DNA from: Candidatus Aminicenantota bacterium
Lineage (GTDB): Bacteria; Acidobacteriota; Aminicenantia; UBA2199
Assembly (NCBI GenBank): GCA_016934745.1
Contig: JAFGSF010000035.1
Location: 1 to 42,210 of the forward strand
Length of the DNA: 42,210 nt
Direction of reading: 5' to 3'
Shown: positions 24,978 to 33,699 of the stretch, piece by piece
Layout of the letters: every line of letters begins with the position of its first letter
Position numbering within the stretch: position 1 is the first letter of the stretch
Notes under the pieces: model-generated
Databases searched by the model: none
Told to the model about the DNA's origin: nothing
Seen by the model: only the letters and a program-made list of their open reading frames with translations
Position numbers and translations under genes: made by a program

Positions 24978-25900
24978 AAGCTTTTTTGCTGAAAAAAACA
25001 GTAACGTTCTTTTTTTCCCTGTGGGCTGCCGGCAGCCTGGTTTTTCTTCTGGCCCACACCATCCCCGGTGATCCGGTAGTGGCCCTGCTGGGCAAAATGC
25101 CCAGCTCCGAAGATGTTATGCGCTTAAACCGCTCCCTGAAACTGGATCAACCCTTGGCCGAACAATACGCCCACTTTGCAAAAAAATTGTTTTTGCTGGA
25201 TCTTGGCGAATCTATCATTGACCGCAAGCCAGTTGTGAATACCATCATGAAATATTTCCCCAACACCGCCATCCTGGCTGTCACCGCCATGCTCATGTCC
25301 ATACTGATCTCTTTCCCGCTCGGCATCCTGGCCGCTTTGAAAAAAGACAGCGTCTGGAATACAATCAGCATGGTTATTTCCGCCATCGGACTGGCTGTGC
25401 CCGGTTTCTTGTTGGGAATTTTTCTGATTATAATATTTTCGGTACGTTTAAAATTCTTACCCATATCCGGTAGCGGCGGATTCACATATCTGGTCCTGCC
25501 GGCAGCAACGTTGACCATATCCCTCAGCGCTTCCTTGACACGCATCATTCATGCCGCCGTGTCTGGAGAAATCGGGCAACCTTATGTCATATTGGCGAAA
25601 TCCAAGGGTCTCTCTGAATTTCAAATTTTTTTTCGGCATATTTTAAAAAATGCCATGGTTCCCATCACCACCATCATGGGGCTGCAGCTCGGAGCACTGC
25701 TGAGCGGAACCATCGTCATTGAAAATGTCTTTTCCTGGCCGGGAATCGGCACACTGCTTATCACGGCCATTCGCCAAAGAGATATCCCCATGATACAGGG
25801 GGTTGCCCTTTTTATGACGGCCTTGTACCTTCTGCTTAACCTGCTCGTGGACTTGTCATATCCTTTTATTGATCCCAGAATCCGCCATGACCCTTTTTAA
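24974..25900 (+). CDS. ABC transporter permease, DppB/OppB type
   Basis: Inner-membrane permease of a peptide/nickel-type ABC importer. It has six hydrophobic helices, the typical DppB N-terminus (HTIPGDPVVALLGKMPSSEDV), a long first periplasmic loop with LDLGESI, and the EAA loop ILAKSKGLSEFQIFFRHILKN that contacts the ATPase, followed by the NAMVPITTIMGLQLGALLSGTIVIENVFSWPGIG block (motif: IENVFSWPGIG). The 308 residues are typical. It overlaps the activator gene by 4 nt and the next permease by 14 nt, an operon arrangement. No binding protein or ATPase subunit is encoded nearby. The substrate is unknown. Confidence 0.93.
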   Translation: MKAFLLKKTVTFFFSLWAAGSLVFLLAHTIPGDPVVALLGKMPSSEDVMRLNRSLKLDQPLAEQYAHFAKKLFLLDLGESIIDRKPVVNTIMKYFPNTAILAVTAMLMSILISFPLGILAALKKDSVWNTISMVISAIGLAVPGFLLGIFLIIIFSVRLKFLPISGSGGFTYLVLPAATLTISLSASLTRIIHAAVSGEIGQPYVILAKSKGLSEFQIFFRHILKNAMVPITTIMGLQLGALLSGTIVIENVFSWPGIGTLLITAIRQRDIPMIQGVALFMTALYLLLNLLVDLSYPFIDPRIRHDPF

Positions 25901-26711
25901 CAACAGAGCGCATCTAAAACTGGGTATCGCCCTGCTCGCCGCGATAACCATGGCCATCACGGTAGGGACGCTGTTCAACGGGTTCAGCTTGCGGATGGAT
26001 ATCCACCAACGTTTGAAAGCACCTTCACCCGGACATATCCTGGGCACCGATGCCCTGGGGCGAGATGTTTTTTCCTGTCTGGCCTTCGGAATTCTCTTTT
26101 CTCTGGCCATTGCTTTGGCGGCTGTTCTCATATCCGCAGCTATGGGCGCCCTGCTGGGTTTCATGGCCGCCTGGCGGGGTGGTTTCACGAATACCTGCAT
26201 CATGCGTAGCGCCGATCTCATCCTGGCCTTTCCAGGGATTCTTTTATCAATGGCCCTGATGGCTTTTTGGGGAACCGGTATTTTTAATTTGATTTTAGCT
26301 CTGGTCTTAACCGGCTGGGCCACATTCTCCCGGCTGGTGCGTGGGGAAGTCTTGAAAACCAAGGACAAGGAATTCATCCGAGCCGCCAGAAGCTTTAATG
26401 CTTCGGCATGGCACATCGCTTTCAGGCACATGGCACCTTTACTGTTCCCCCTGCTGCGGACCCAGGCCGTGCTGGGCATGGCCGGGGTCATATTGCTCGA
26501 ATCGAGCCTGAGTTTTCTCGGCCTGGGGCTTGACCCGCGTTCTCCCACATTGGGACAAATGATCGATGCCGGTCGCGGCCATATTTTCGTCAAGCCGGCG
26601 CTGATTCTTCTCCCCGGAGGATGCCTAGTCGTGCTGATCGCCGCCTTCCTGTTGCTGGCCGACGGTATCGGCAGTCGATCCCGGGCCTTTCATATTGCAA
26701 AAAAAAAGTAA
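25887..26711 (+). CDS. ABC transporter permease, DppC/OppC type
   Basis: Second permease of the same importer. It carries the DppC hallmarks HILGTDALGRDVFSCLAFG after the first helix, six membrane helices, the EAA loop EFIRAARSFNASAWHIAFRHMAP, and the LLESSLSFLGLGLDPRSPTLGQMI end block (motif: LSFLGLGLDP). It starts at 25887, inside the end of the DppB-type gene; an upstream in-frame TTG at 25869 is unlikely. The 275 residues match the family. After it comes a PilZ gene with its own promoter, so the transporter's ATPase and solute-binding subunits must be encoded elsewhere or be absent. Confidence 0.93.
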   Translation: MTLFNNRAHLKLGIALLAAITMAITVGTLFNGFSLRMDIHQRLKAPSPGHILGTDALGRDVFSCLAFGILFSLAIALAAVLISAAMGALLGFMAAWRGGFTNTCIMRSADLILAFPGILLSMALMAFWGTGIFNLILALVLTGWATFSRLVRGEVLKTKDKEFIRAARSFNASAWHIAFRHMAPLLFPLLRTQAVLGMAGVILLESSLSFLGLGLDPRSPTLGQMIDAGRGHIFVKPALILLPGGCLVVLIAAFLLLADGIGSRSRAFHIAKKK

Positions 26712-26723
26712 ATACATTATAAT
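26695..26723 (+). promoter_or_regulatory. promoter of the PilZ gene
   Basis: TTGCAA (26695-26700), a 17-bp spacer and a perfect TATAAT (26718-26723). The -35 lies inside the end of the DppC-type gene. The start near 26730 gives a 44-nt leader with GGAGG. Confidence 0.7.
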
Positions 26724-26773
26724 GCTCGGCAGCAGGCGGATGGGTGGCAAACCGAATCTGCTGGAGGCGGATG

Positions 26774-27064
26774 ATGGAAAAAAGAAAGGAAAAACGTGTA
26801 AAAAAAAGAATTCTTTCCAGCCTGGAGGAAAGACCGGCAATCATTGTGGATGTTTCCCAGGGCGGAATTCAAATTTCCATGAGCTCAACCCCGAAAAATC
26901 AGGCGGTTTCAATCAAATTGAAAATCGGTGATAAAACCATTGATTTGCACGGCGACATCCGCTGGATCAACAAGACGATATCCACTCAAAATTCCAGCAA
27001 TATCGGCATCTCCATCCATGACGCCCCGGCTGAATACCTGCAATTACTGGAAGGCTATACATAA
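26774..27064 (+). CDS. PilZ-domain protein (probable cyclic-di-GMP binding)
   Basis: Small single-domain protein of 97 residues. The PilZ c-di-GMP motifs are present in order: an arginine-rich N-terminus (EKRKEKRVKKR, for R-x-x-x-R) and VDVSQGGIQI (for D/N-x-S-x-x-G). The remainder has the strand pattern of a PilZ barrel (IGDKTIDLHGDIRWINK). Three in-frame ATGs are possible (26744, 26771, 26774); GGAGG at 26763-26767 favours 26774. It may act as a free adaptor for c-di-GMP signalling; its partner is not identifiable here. It is convergent with the Clp-type gene, 26 bp away. Confidence 0.85.
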   Translation: MEKRKEKRVKKRILSSLEERPAIIVDVSQGGIQISMSSTPKNQAVSIKLKIGDKTIDLHGDIRWINKTISTQNSSNIGISIHDAPAEYLQLLEGYT

Positions 27065-27090
27065 TAGTAAATTTAAGGTCGCTTGATCAA

Positions 27091-30000
27091 TCAGTGACTG
27101 TCCCGCTTGCTTTCGGTTTCATCAATGAGCAGTGGCAATGATTGGATCGTGGAATCGGCCGCTTCGAGAGCGATTTCAATTGCGTCGTCACGCAAGCGGC
27201 AGACCAGGAAGCGTGCGTCGATCCATTCTTTTTCTAGGGACAGGAATGCGATCTTTTCGAGCAATTCCTTTTTCATGACCCGGGTCAGGTTGCGCGCCCC
27301 GTATTCGCCCGAATAGCCTTTATGGGCAATAAAAGCCAGCACGTCATCACCGATGAGCAGTTCCTTGCCCTGTCGCTCCAGGTCACGGCGAATTTCGCGG
27401 AGATGGATGTCGATGATGCCCTTGATGTCGTTATCATGTAAGTGCTTGAAAATAATGATTTCATCGATGCGGTTGAGGAATTCAGGGGAGAAATATTTTT
27501 TCAAGGATTTGATCAGGGTCAGTCGGGAAACCTGGGCCCCTTCCAGGTTGCTTTTATAGCCCATGTTAGACTTGGAAAACAATGCCGTGCCGATATTGGA
27601 GGTCATGATAATGGTGGTCTTGGAAAAATCGATCACATTGCCGCGCGCATCGGTCAGGCGGCCGGCATCGAACACCTGCAAAAAGATATTCAGCAGCTGC
27701 GCATCGGCCTTTTCAATCTCATCGAGCAGGATGATCGAGTAAGGATTCTGGCGCACCTTGTCGGTCAACTGGTTGGCATCATAGTAGCCGACATAGCCTG
27801 GAGCCGCTCCGACAAAGCGTGAATAGGTGAATTTCTCCATGTATTCCGACATGTCGATGCGAATCAGGTAATCCTGGCTGCCGTACAATGCTTCGCTCAA
27901 GGCGATGGCTGTTTCTGTTTTTCCCACTCCGGTGGGTCCAATAAACATGAAAACGCCATGCGGGCGGTTCTTTTTGACATCATAGCCCAATTTGGATGTG
28001 ATCACCGAGGAAACCATCTTGGCGATCGCTTCATCCTGGCCGACAATTCTTTTTAGAATATTGGCCGACAAGGCGAGTAGACGATTTTTCAAAGAAATGG
28101 AAATATTGGTTTCGGGGAGATTACCGATATCGGTCAGAACTTCGACCACATCCGCCTCCTCGACCCGGTGCGGCCCGGATGGGACGGCAATATTTTTCAA
28201 CTTGACTTTGGCAATGCACCTCTCCAAGATCATGATAGCCGAATCGGGCAATTTTCTTTCCCGGATATCCCTTTTGGCACTTTCGACGATGTCTTCGATG
28301 ATCTCATTGGCAACCAAAAGATTATCCTCGCTGGCAGCCGCATGAACCAGATTTTTTAGGATTTTTCGAGACCCCTCCGGAGAGAGTTCGTTGACAATAA
28401 TCTTCTGAAAATAGCCCAGTAGAGAATTGTCTTTTTCAATGGAATTTTTATATTCCTCATAATCCGTAGTAGCGATCACCTGGATGGAATTGTCACGAAG
28501 AAAATTTTTCAGGATGTTAACCAGGTCCAATGATGTTCCCCGGGCCGCGCCGGTGGACATCATCAAATGAATATCCTCAAGCACCAGGATGGAGTTCTGA
28601 GATTTGAATTCCTGCAAAAGTTTCAGGACTTTTTCTTCAAACTGTCCGCGATACTTGGATCCCGTGAGCAGGGAAACAAAATTTATTTCCTTGATTTTTT
28701 TCCCCTTCAATGCCGATGGCACTTCATCAAAAATGATTTTTTGGGCAAGCAACCGGATCAGGGCCGATTTCCCGACGCCCCTTTCACCGATCAAAAGCAG
28801 GTTTCTCTTGGAATTGGATATCAAGATCTCAATCATCTGGCGGAGTTCCTTGCTGCGGCCGATAATCATTTCTTCCTTGCGGATGACGGTTTCGGTGATG
28901 TCAAAAAAAGCGTCGTTTTTCTGGATCTCGGGCTTGCTTTTACCCTTGTCAAACAATTCCCTTATTTTTTTTATTTTCTCACCCAGGCTTTTACTTTGTG
29001 TGATCAACAATGCTTTTTCATAAAAACTCAAAGCCAGCTCCATATTCTCTTCCTGCCAATATACGTCACCCAACATTTCATGCCCTTCGGCGTAAAATGG
29101 ATAAAAAAGCAAAAATTTCTGCAAAAGACGCTTCATTTCCAGGCCCCGGTTCAAATTGGCCAGATTTTTTATCTGCAAAAGGTATATCAACGGCAAATTG
29201 AAATCTTCAAAACCAGCCTCTTCAAGCATCAGCAGGCTTTCAGCAAACAGTTTTAATTGCTGCTTCCGGTAAGCCGCCTCGATGGAACGCCACTTGCCAT
29301 GCAAACCGTTATCAATATGTTTTAACCGCGGTTGCAAAATTTCCAGATCGCTAAAACAGAAATTGGCCAGATAGAATTCACTGACTTGCTGAAATAAGCC
29401 GTCATTATCGACAACCTGTTCTCGGCCATCGTCCAAGTTGTTGTAGATTAAACCATTGGCATCAAGCCGCGTCAAGCCAAGGATATGACCATCACTCATG
29501 ATAAAAAAAGGCGCCAGGCTGAAATTCTGGGTGGAATTCGCATAAACCAATTCGGTGGTCAAAAAACCGCCGGCAGAAATGTGTTTTTTATTGACTGGAT
29601 TCTGGCGTACTGCTACGGTTCCGCTGATCTTTTTATCAATAAGCTTGAACAGGTTCTCAATCCAGAATTTATAATCGTTAAAAAGGCTTTTCTTCAGCTT
29701 ATCGTCAGGTTGGAGTTTTTCATTTTTCAGGTAATCACGTACATTTTCCAGGATAAAGCCCATGGTCTGGCGCTCGGTTTTACTCATGCCCAGAACCTGA
29801 GTATTGAAAATCTGCAAAAAAGCTATGATGTTTTCCAGGTATTGAAAAATATCGTTAGTGAAAAAAGATTTGCCTGCAGCCAATTGGAAATTCTTTTTTT
29901 GAGCCAGGTTTTCGGCCTTGAACAAGCCATCCATGATATAAACAGTCTGTCTGAGCAACAAATCGGCATTTTCTTTGTTGAAATCGCGTTTTTCAAACTT

Positions 30001-30120
30001 GAAATCCGGGGAAAAAATCGCAAAAAACTGGCTCAGCCGTTCATATTGTCCGAAATGAGTATCCATCATGTGCTCCGCGTGCTTGATCTGGCAGAGATTA
30101 TATAAATAATCTAACGGCAT
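27091..30120 (-). CDS. Clp/Hsp100-type double AAA+ ATPase with novel TPR-containing N-terminus
   Basis: A 1009-residue protein with two AAA+ modules of the ClpA/B/C family, predicted to unfold or remodel proteins. Module 1 has Walker A GERGVGKS (near 446), the pore loop KYRGQFEEK and ILVLEDIH at the Walker B position, where most Clps have a D-E pair. Module 2 has Walker A GPTGVGKTE (near 730), GYVGY pore loop, Walker B IILLDEIEKA and sensor-2 GARNLTR. No long coiled-coil middle domain like ClpB's is present. The usual Clp-N domain is replaced by about 430 residues containing an unfamiliar domain (1-280) and TPR-like helices (about 290-395). In the loop where ClpA/ClpC carry the ClpP-docking tripeptide (IGL/VGF), this protein has NMGYKS. 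The gene is divergent from the TPR kinase with only 52 bp between the starts. No Shine-Dalgarno is visible. Confidence 0.9.
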   Translation of the reverse strand: MPLDYLYNLCQIKHAEHMMDTHFGQYERLSQFFAIFSPDFKFEKRDFNKENADLLLRQTVYIMDGLFKAENLAQKKNFQLAAGKSFFTNDIFQYLENIIAFLQIFNTQVLGMSKTERQTMGFILENVRDYLKNEKLQPDDKLKKSLFNDYKFWIENLFKLIDKKISGTVAVRQNPVNKKHISAGGFLTTELVYANSTQNFSLAPFFIMSDGHILGLTRLDANGLIYNNLDDGREQVVDNDGLFQQVSEFYLANFCFSDLEILQPRLKHIDNGLHGKWRSIEAAYRKQQLKLFAESLLMLEEAGFEDFNLPLIYLLQIKNLANLNRGLEMKRLLQKFLLFYPFYAEGHEMLGDVYWQEENMELALSFYEKALLITQSKSLGEKIKKIRELFDKGKSKPEIQKNDAFFDITETVIRKEEMIIGRSKELRQMIEILISNSKRNLLLIGERGVGKSALIRLLAQKIIFDEVPSALKGKKIKEINFVSLLTGSKYRGQFEEKVLKLLQEFKSQNSILVLEDIHLMMSTGAARGTSLDLVNILKNFLRDNSIQVIATTDYEEYKNSIEKDNSLLGYFQKIIVNELSPEGSRKILKNLVHAAASEDNLLVANEIIEDIVESAKRDIRERKLPDSAIMILERCIAKVKLKNIAVPSGPHRVEEADVVEVLTDIGNLPETNISISLKNRLLALSANILKRIVGQDEAIAKMVSSVITSKLGYDVKKNRPHGVFMFIGPTGVGKTETAIALSEALYGSQDYLIRIDMSEYMEKFTYSRFVGAAPGYVGYYDANQLTDKVRQNPYSIILLDEIEKADAQLLNIFLQVFDAGRLTDARGNVIDFSKTTIIMTSNIGTALFSKSNMGYKSNLEGAQVSRLTLIKSLKKYFSPEFLNRIDEIIIFKHLHDNDIKGIIDIHLREIRRDLERQGKELLIGDDVLAFIAHKGYSGEYGARNLTRVMKKELLEKIAFLSLEKEWIDARFLVCRLRDDAIEIALEAADSTIQSLPLLIDETESKRDSH

Positions 30121-30131
30121 GTCAATTTAAA

Positions 30132-30160
30132 TTGATTTTTCAATCAGGATTTGCTATACT
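30132..30160 (+). promoter_or_regulatory. promoter of the TPR-kinase operon
   Basis: TTGATT (30132-30137), a 17-bp spacer and TATACT (30155-30160). The ATG at 30173 is 12 nt past the -10 box, so the 5' leader would be only about 6 nt and no Shine-Dalgarno fits. The -35 is the same TTGATT as the cysM leader promoter. Confidence 0.65.
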
Positions 30161-30172
30161 TTTTCCGAAATC

Positions 30173-32530
30173 ATGGATGAAATACTGAATTTTATTGAAA
30201 GCAATCCTCTGGTCAAATTACTAATTGTCGTAGCAGCCCTGATGTTGATTTTAAAAATCATCTATCAGGTTCTAAAAACGGCAAAAGTCTCCGCCTTCCA
30301 AAACAAATCTTTTTTCGAAGCTTTTTTTTATCTGCTTTTTAAAAAAGCCTATATGGACCGGAGCGCTAAAAGAGCCATTAAACAGAATATGTTTTTTAAA
30401 GCCGGTCAAATATACGAGGAAATCGGCGAATTCAAGAAGGCCTTGCAGGTCTATGAGGAAGGCCAGGAATACGAATACATGGGCGCATTGCTGGAAAAAC
30501 TGAACAAGGAAAGCGAAGCCATAGAAATCTATAAAAGAAGCGGCAATAGTGATAACCTGATCAAGCTGCTGCTCAAGCGAAAAAATGTTGAGGCCGCCGG
30601 AGTCGTTCTCGAAAACAGTAATCGTTTTCAGGAGGCGGCTGAACTTTACTATAACTACGAACGTTACGAAAAAGCCGCCCAGATCTACGAAAAAAAAGGC
30701 TTCTATAAAAAAGCGGCCTATATTTACGAAAAAGGCGGCAATATGAAAAAAGCAGCCGCTAATTTTGAAAAATGGTTCATTACCAGTTTTGATGCATCGG
30801 TCGGTTATCAAAGCACAAAGGAACTGGAACAGGAACTGCTCAAGGCCGTGGAATTATACACCCAGCTCAATGAGTTGGAAAAAGCTTACGACCTTTTGTA
30901 CAAGTACAGAAAATATGAAAAAGCCGCTGAAATCGCCCTGAAAATGAAAAAATTCACCGATGCCGCCCAGAATTATGAAAAAGCCCAATTGCCGCTAAAA
31001 GCCGCCGAAATCTACGAGCAAATGAATCAGTTTAAAATCGCTTACCTGTTGCGCGGCGAGAGCGCCTTTGCCAAGGGCACTACCTTGGAAGCCGCCGAGT
31101 GGTTTCTGAAGGGCGAGGATTATACCCGGGCAGCCGAACTTTTTGAGTGGGACAAAAAATACTCCAAGGCCGCCCACTGCTTTTTCATGAACCAAAATTT
31201 TCTCGGCGCCGCCGATAATTATCTCAAGGACGGCAACGAAGAAGAAGCGGCCAAAATGTTTGAAATGGGCCGCGAATGGAAAAGTGCAGCCAATATTTCA
31301 TTTAAATTCGGCAAATTTCAAAAAGCCGGAGAACTCTATGAAAATGCCCAGGAGTATTTCAAGGCCGGCAATGCCTTCATCAAGGTCGATGACGACCGCC
31401 GCGCCCTGGCCAATTTCCAGCAAGTACCCGTCGATTCCCCGGATTTCCAGAGCGCGATTACCTTGATGGCCAATATTTTCTTAAAAAACCGCAAACCGCA
31501 GTTGGTTATTGAAAAAATCGAAAAACTGCTCGGAAACCACCCGATCAATAAAACCAACATTGAATGGTTCTATGTACTGGGTCAAGCCTATGAAAATGCT
31601 GGCAATTTCAAGAAAGCATTTGAAATATATCAAATGATCCTCACCGAAGACTATTCCTTCAAAGATGTGCACCAAAAAATAAAGGAAGTCGAAAACCTGA
31701 TCCAAAAATACAAGGAAATGGACCTGATCAGCGAAGATTCCAGTGAACGCTACCGGATTATCGAAAAAATCGGCGAGGGCGGTATGGGGGTCGTGTTCAA
31801 AGCCGAAGACACTGTCTTGAAGCGCATCGTTGCCCTGAAAATATTAAACAAGACACTGGTCACCGATAAACGCAACCTGGAAAGGTTTTTTTCCGAAGCC
31901 CGTTCCACAGCATCCTTGACGCAAGCCAATATCGTCACGGTTTACGATGTCGGTCAGATCAAGGATGATTACTTCATTTCCATGGAATTCATCGAAGGCG
32001 AAAACTTCATGAGCCTGATTCGCCGGAAAAAGGTTTTTTCCCCCTCACAAATCGTTTTCATTGCCATCAAGCTTTTCAAGGCACTGGATTATTCCCATCG
32101 CAAGGGCATCATTCACCGAGATATCAAGCCTCACAACATCATGATTACCAAGCAAAAAGAAATAAAAATCATGGATTTCGGCCTGGCCGTGATCCTGGGC
32201 GACCAAAAAAAGGGTGAAAGCGGTGTCATAACCGGTACCCCCTATTACATGTCCCCGGAGCAGATCCAAGGCATTCCAGTTGATCACCGTACCGATATTT
32301 ATTCTTCCGGTACTACCCTGTTTCATATGACCACCGGGCATGTTCCTTTTAAGGGGGAAAATATTTTTTATCAGCATCTCTTTGATCCCGTGCCGGCAAT
32401 AAAAAAATACCGCACCGATATTCCTGACAAATTATGCTACATCATTGAAAAATGCATGGAAAAGAAACGCGAGCAAAGATTTCAAAGCGCCATTGAAATA
32501 TTGAACGAGATCAAGACCATTAAAATTTAA
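30173..32530 (+). CDS. membrane-anchored TPR protein with C-terminal Ser/Thr kinase
   Basis: Hanks-type protein kinase of 785 residues with an unusual order. A single membrane helix lies near residues 14-34. Dense TPR-like repeats fill about 60-510 (for example YEKAAQIYEKKGFYKKAAYIYEKGG, a run of A-A-x-I-Y-E-K units). The kinase domain is C-terminal (about 525-780). All catalytic elements are present: Gly loop IGEGGMGVVFKA, VALK lysine, HRDIKPHN, DFGLA, and TGTPYYMSPEQ for the activation segment. Most bacterial kinases of this type place the kinase at the N-terminus and the sensor after it. The following acyl-CoA dehydrogenase starts 10 nt after the stop, so the kinase heads a mixed operon. 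The divergent Clp-type gene suggests a functional link, which is inference. Confidence 0.94.
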   Translation: MDEILNFIESNPLVKLLIVVAALMLILKIIYQVLKTAKVSAFQNKSFFEAFFYLLFKKAYMDRSAKRAIKQNMFFKAGQIYEEIGEFKKALQVYEEGQEYEYMGALLEKLNKESEAIEIYKRSGNSDNLIKLLLKRKNVEAAGVVLENSNRFQEAAELYYNYERYEKAAQIYEKKGFYKKAAYIYEKGGNMKKAAANFEKWFITSFDASVGYQSTKELEQELLKAVELYTQLNELEKAYDLLYKYRKYEKAAEIALKMKKFTDAAQNYEKAQLPLKAAEIYEQMNQFKIAYLLRGESAFAKGTTLEAAEWFLKGEDYTRAAELFEWDKKYSKAAHCFFMNQNFLGAADNYLKDGNEEEAAKMFEMGREWKSAANISFKFGKFQKAGELYENAQEYFKAGNAFIKVDDDRRALANFQQVPVDSPDFQSAITLMANIFLKNRKPQLVIEKIEKLLGNHPINKTNIEWFYVLGQAYENAGNFKKAFEIYQMILTEDYSFKDVHQKIKEVENLIQKYKEMDLISEDSSERYRIIEKIGEGGMGVVFKAEDTVLKRIVALKILNKTLVTDKRNLERFFSEARSTASLTQANIVTVYDVGQIKDDYFISMEFIEGENFMSLIRRKKVFSPSQIVFIAIKLFKALDYSHRKGIIHRDIKPHNIMITKQKEIKIMDFGLAVILGDQKKGESGVITGTPYYMSPEQIQGIPVDHRTDIYSSGTTLFHMTTGHVPFKGENIFYQHLFDPVPAIKKYRTDIPDKLCYIIEKCMEKKREQRFQSAIEILNEIKTIKI

Positions 32531-32540
32531 GGAGAAAAAA

Positions 32541-33695
32541 ATGGATTTCGCACTGAATGAAGAACACCTGGCTTTCAAAGAGGAAACCCACAAATTTGCC
32601 GAAAAGGAAATACGCCCCAATGCCCGGGAGTATGACGAAAAAAACGAATTCCCTTTCGAAATAATGAAAAAAGCTTTCGCGGCCGGTTTTTTGACTTCGG
32701 GAATCCCGACCGAATACGAAGGGGCCGGATTTTCGGCCCTGATCAATGCCATTGTCTGCGAAGAACTCGCCTGGGGCTGCGCCGGCATGTACACGTCGAT
32801 CATGGCCAATACCCTGGCCACCACGCCGATTGTTTTATTCGGCAGCGATGAACAGAAAAAAGAGTTCCTGGTGCCACTGACCAAGGAAATGGTTTTCGCA
32901 TGTTTCGCCCTGACTGAAAAGGAAGCCGGCTCGGATAATTCGGCGATTCAAACCACGGCGGTACGCCAGGGTGATGTTTACGTGATCAACGGCTCCAAGA
33001 CATTTATCACCAACGCCGGTGTTTCAAAACTGGGTGTAGTTTTCGCATCCACCGATAAAAACCGTGGTGCTCGAGGCCTTTCTGCATTCATCGTACCGAT
33101 GGACCTGCCGGGCATTACGGTTGGCAAGCACGAGAACAAGATGGGACACCGAGCCTCCAATACAGCTGAAATTTTTTTTGATGAAGTCAAAGTCCCGGCC
33201 AAGAACCTATTAAAAAGGGAAGGCATGGGATTTATTATCGCCATGAAAACGCTTGATTACGCCCGACCCGCCGTTGGGGCAGGAGGAGTCGGTGTAGCTC
33301 GCGCCGCCTTCGAAGAAGCGCTCAAATACTCGCAGAGCCGCGTTCAGTTCGGACGCCCCATCGCATCCTTTCAGCACAATGCCTTCAAACTGGCCGAGAT
33401 GGCCACCGAAATCGATGCGGCACGGCTGATGGTCTACCGTTCTGCCTGGATGCTGGACCATGGAATGAAAGCCTCGAAAGAGTCGGCCATGGCCAAAGTC
33501 ATGGCCACCGATGTGGCCATGAAGGTCACGGTCGATGCCGTCCAGCTTTTCGGCGGCTACGGCTACATGAAAGAATATCCGGTCGAAAAAATGATGCGCG
33601 ACGCCAAGCTGCTGCAAATTTACGAAGGCACCAATGAGATCCAAAAGCACGTTATTTCTCTCGAGTTGCTCGGGTCGATGAAAAACATCGGCTGA
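32541..33695 (+). CDS. acyl-CoA dehydrogenase
   Basis: FAD-dependent enzyme that introduces the alpha-beta double bond in acyl-CoA and passes electrons to ETF. The 384-residue protein has the family order: N-terminal helical domain (FALNEEHLAFKEETHKFAEKEIRP), the FAD/substrate motif CFALTEKEAGSDNSAIQTTA, GHRASNTAEIFFDEVKVPAKNLL, RVQFGRPIASFQ, and DAVQLFGGYGYMKEYPVEKMMRDAKLLQIYEGTNEIQ (motifs QLFGGYGY and YEGTNEIQ). The glutamate of YEGTNE is the catalytic base position in short/medium-chain types, so it is catalytically intact; chain-length specificity is unclear. AAGGAG lies 7 nt before the ATG. It is co-directional with the kinase upstream and the FAD oxidoreductase downstream. No ETF genes are in view. 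Confidence 0.96.
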   Translation: MDFALNEEHLAFKEETHKFAEKEIRPNAREYDEKNEFPFEIMKKAFAAGFLTSGIPTEYEGAGFSALINAIVCEELAWGCAGMYTSIMANTLATTPIVLFGSDEQKKEFLVPLTKEMVFACFALTEKEAGSDNSAIQTTAVRQGDVYVINGSKTFITNAGVSKLGVVFASTDKNRGARGLSAFIVPMDLPGITVGKHENKMGHRASNTAEIFFDEVKVPAKNLLKREGMGFIIAMKTLDYARPAVGAGGVGVARAAFEEALKYSQSRVQFGRPIASFQHNAFKLAEMATEIDAARLMVYRSAWMLDHGMKASKESAMAKVMATDVAMKVTVDAVQLFGGYGYMKEYPVEKMMRDAKLLQIYEGTNEIQKHVISLELLGSMKNIG

Positions 33696-33699
33696 GTGC

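Noticed and set aside
28567..29256. 229-codon plus-strand frame opposite the Clp-type gene
   Set aside because: Low-complexity Phe/Gln-rich product typical of an antisense reading of Lys/Glu-rich coding sequence.
30121..30172. A minus-strand leaderless promoter for the Clp-type gene
   Set aside because: TTTAAA-like boxes occur near the start but no -35 at 16-18 bp was found.
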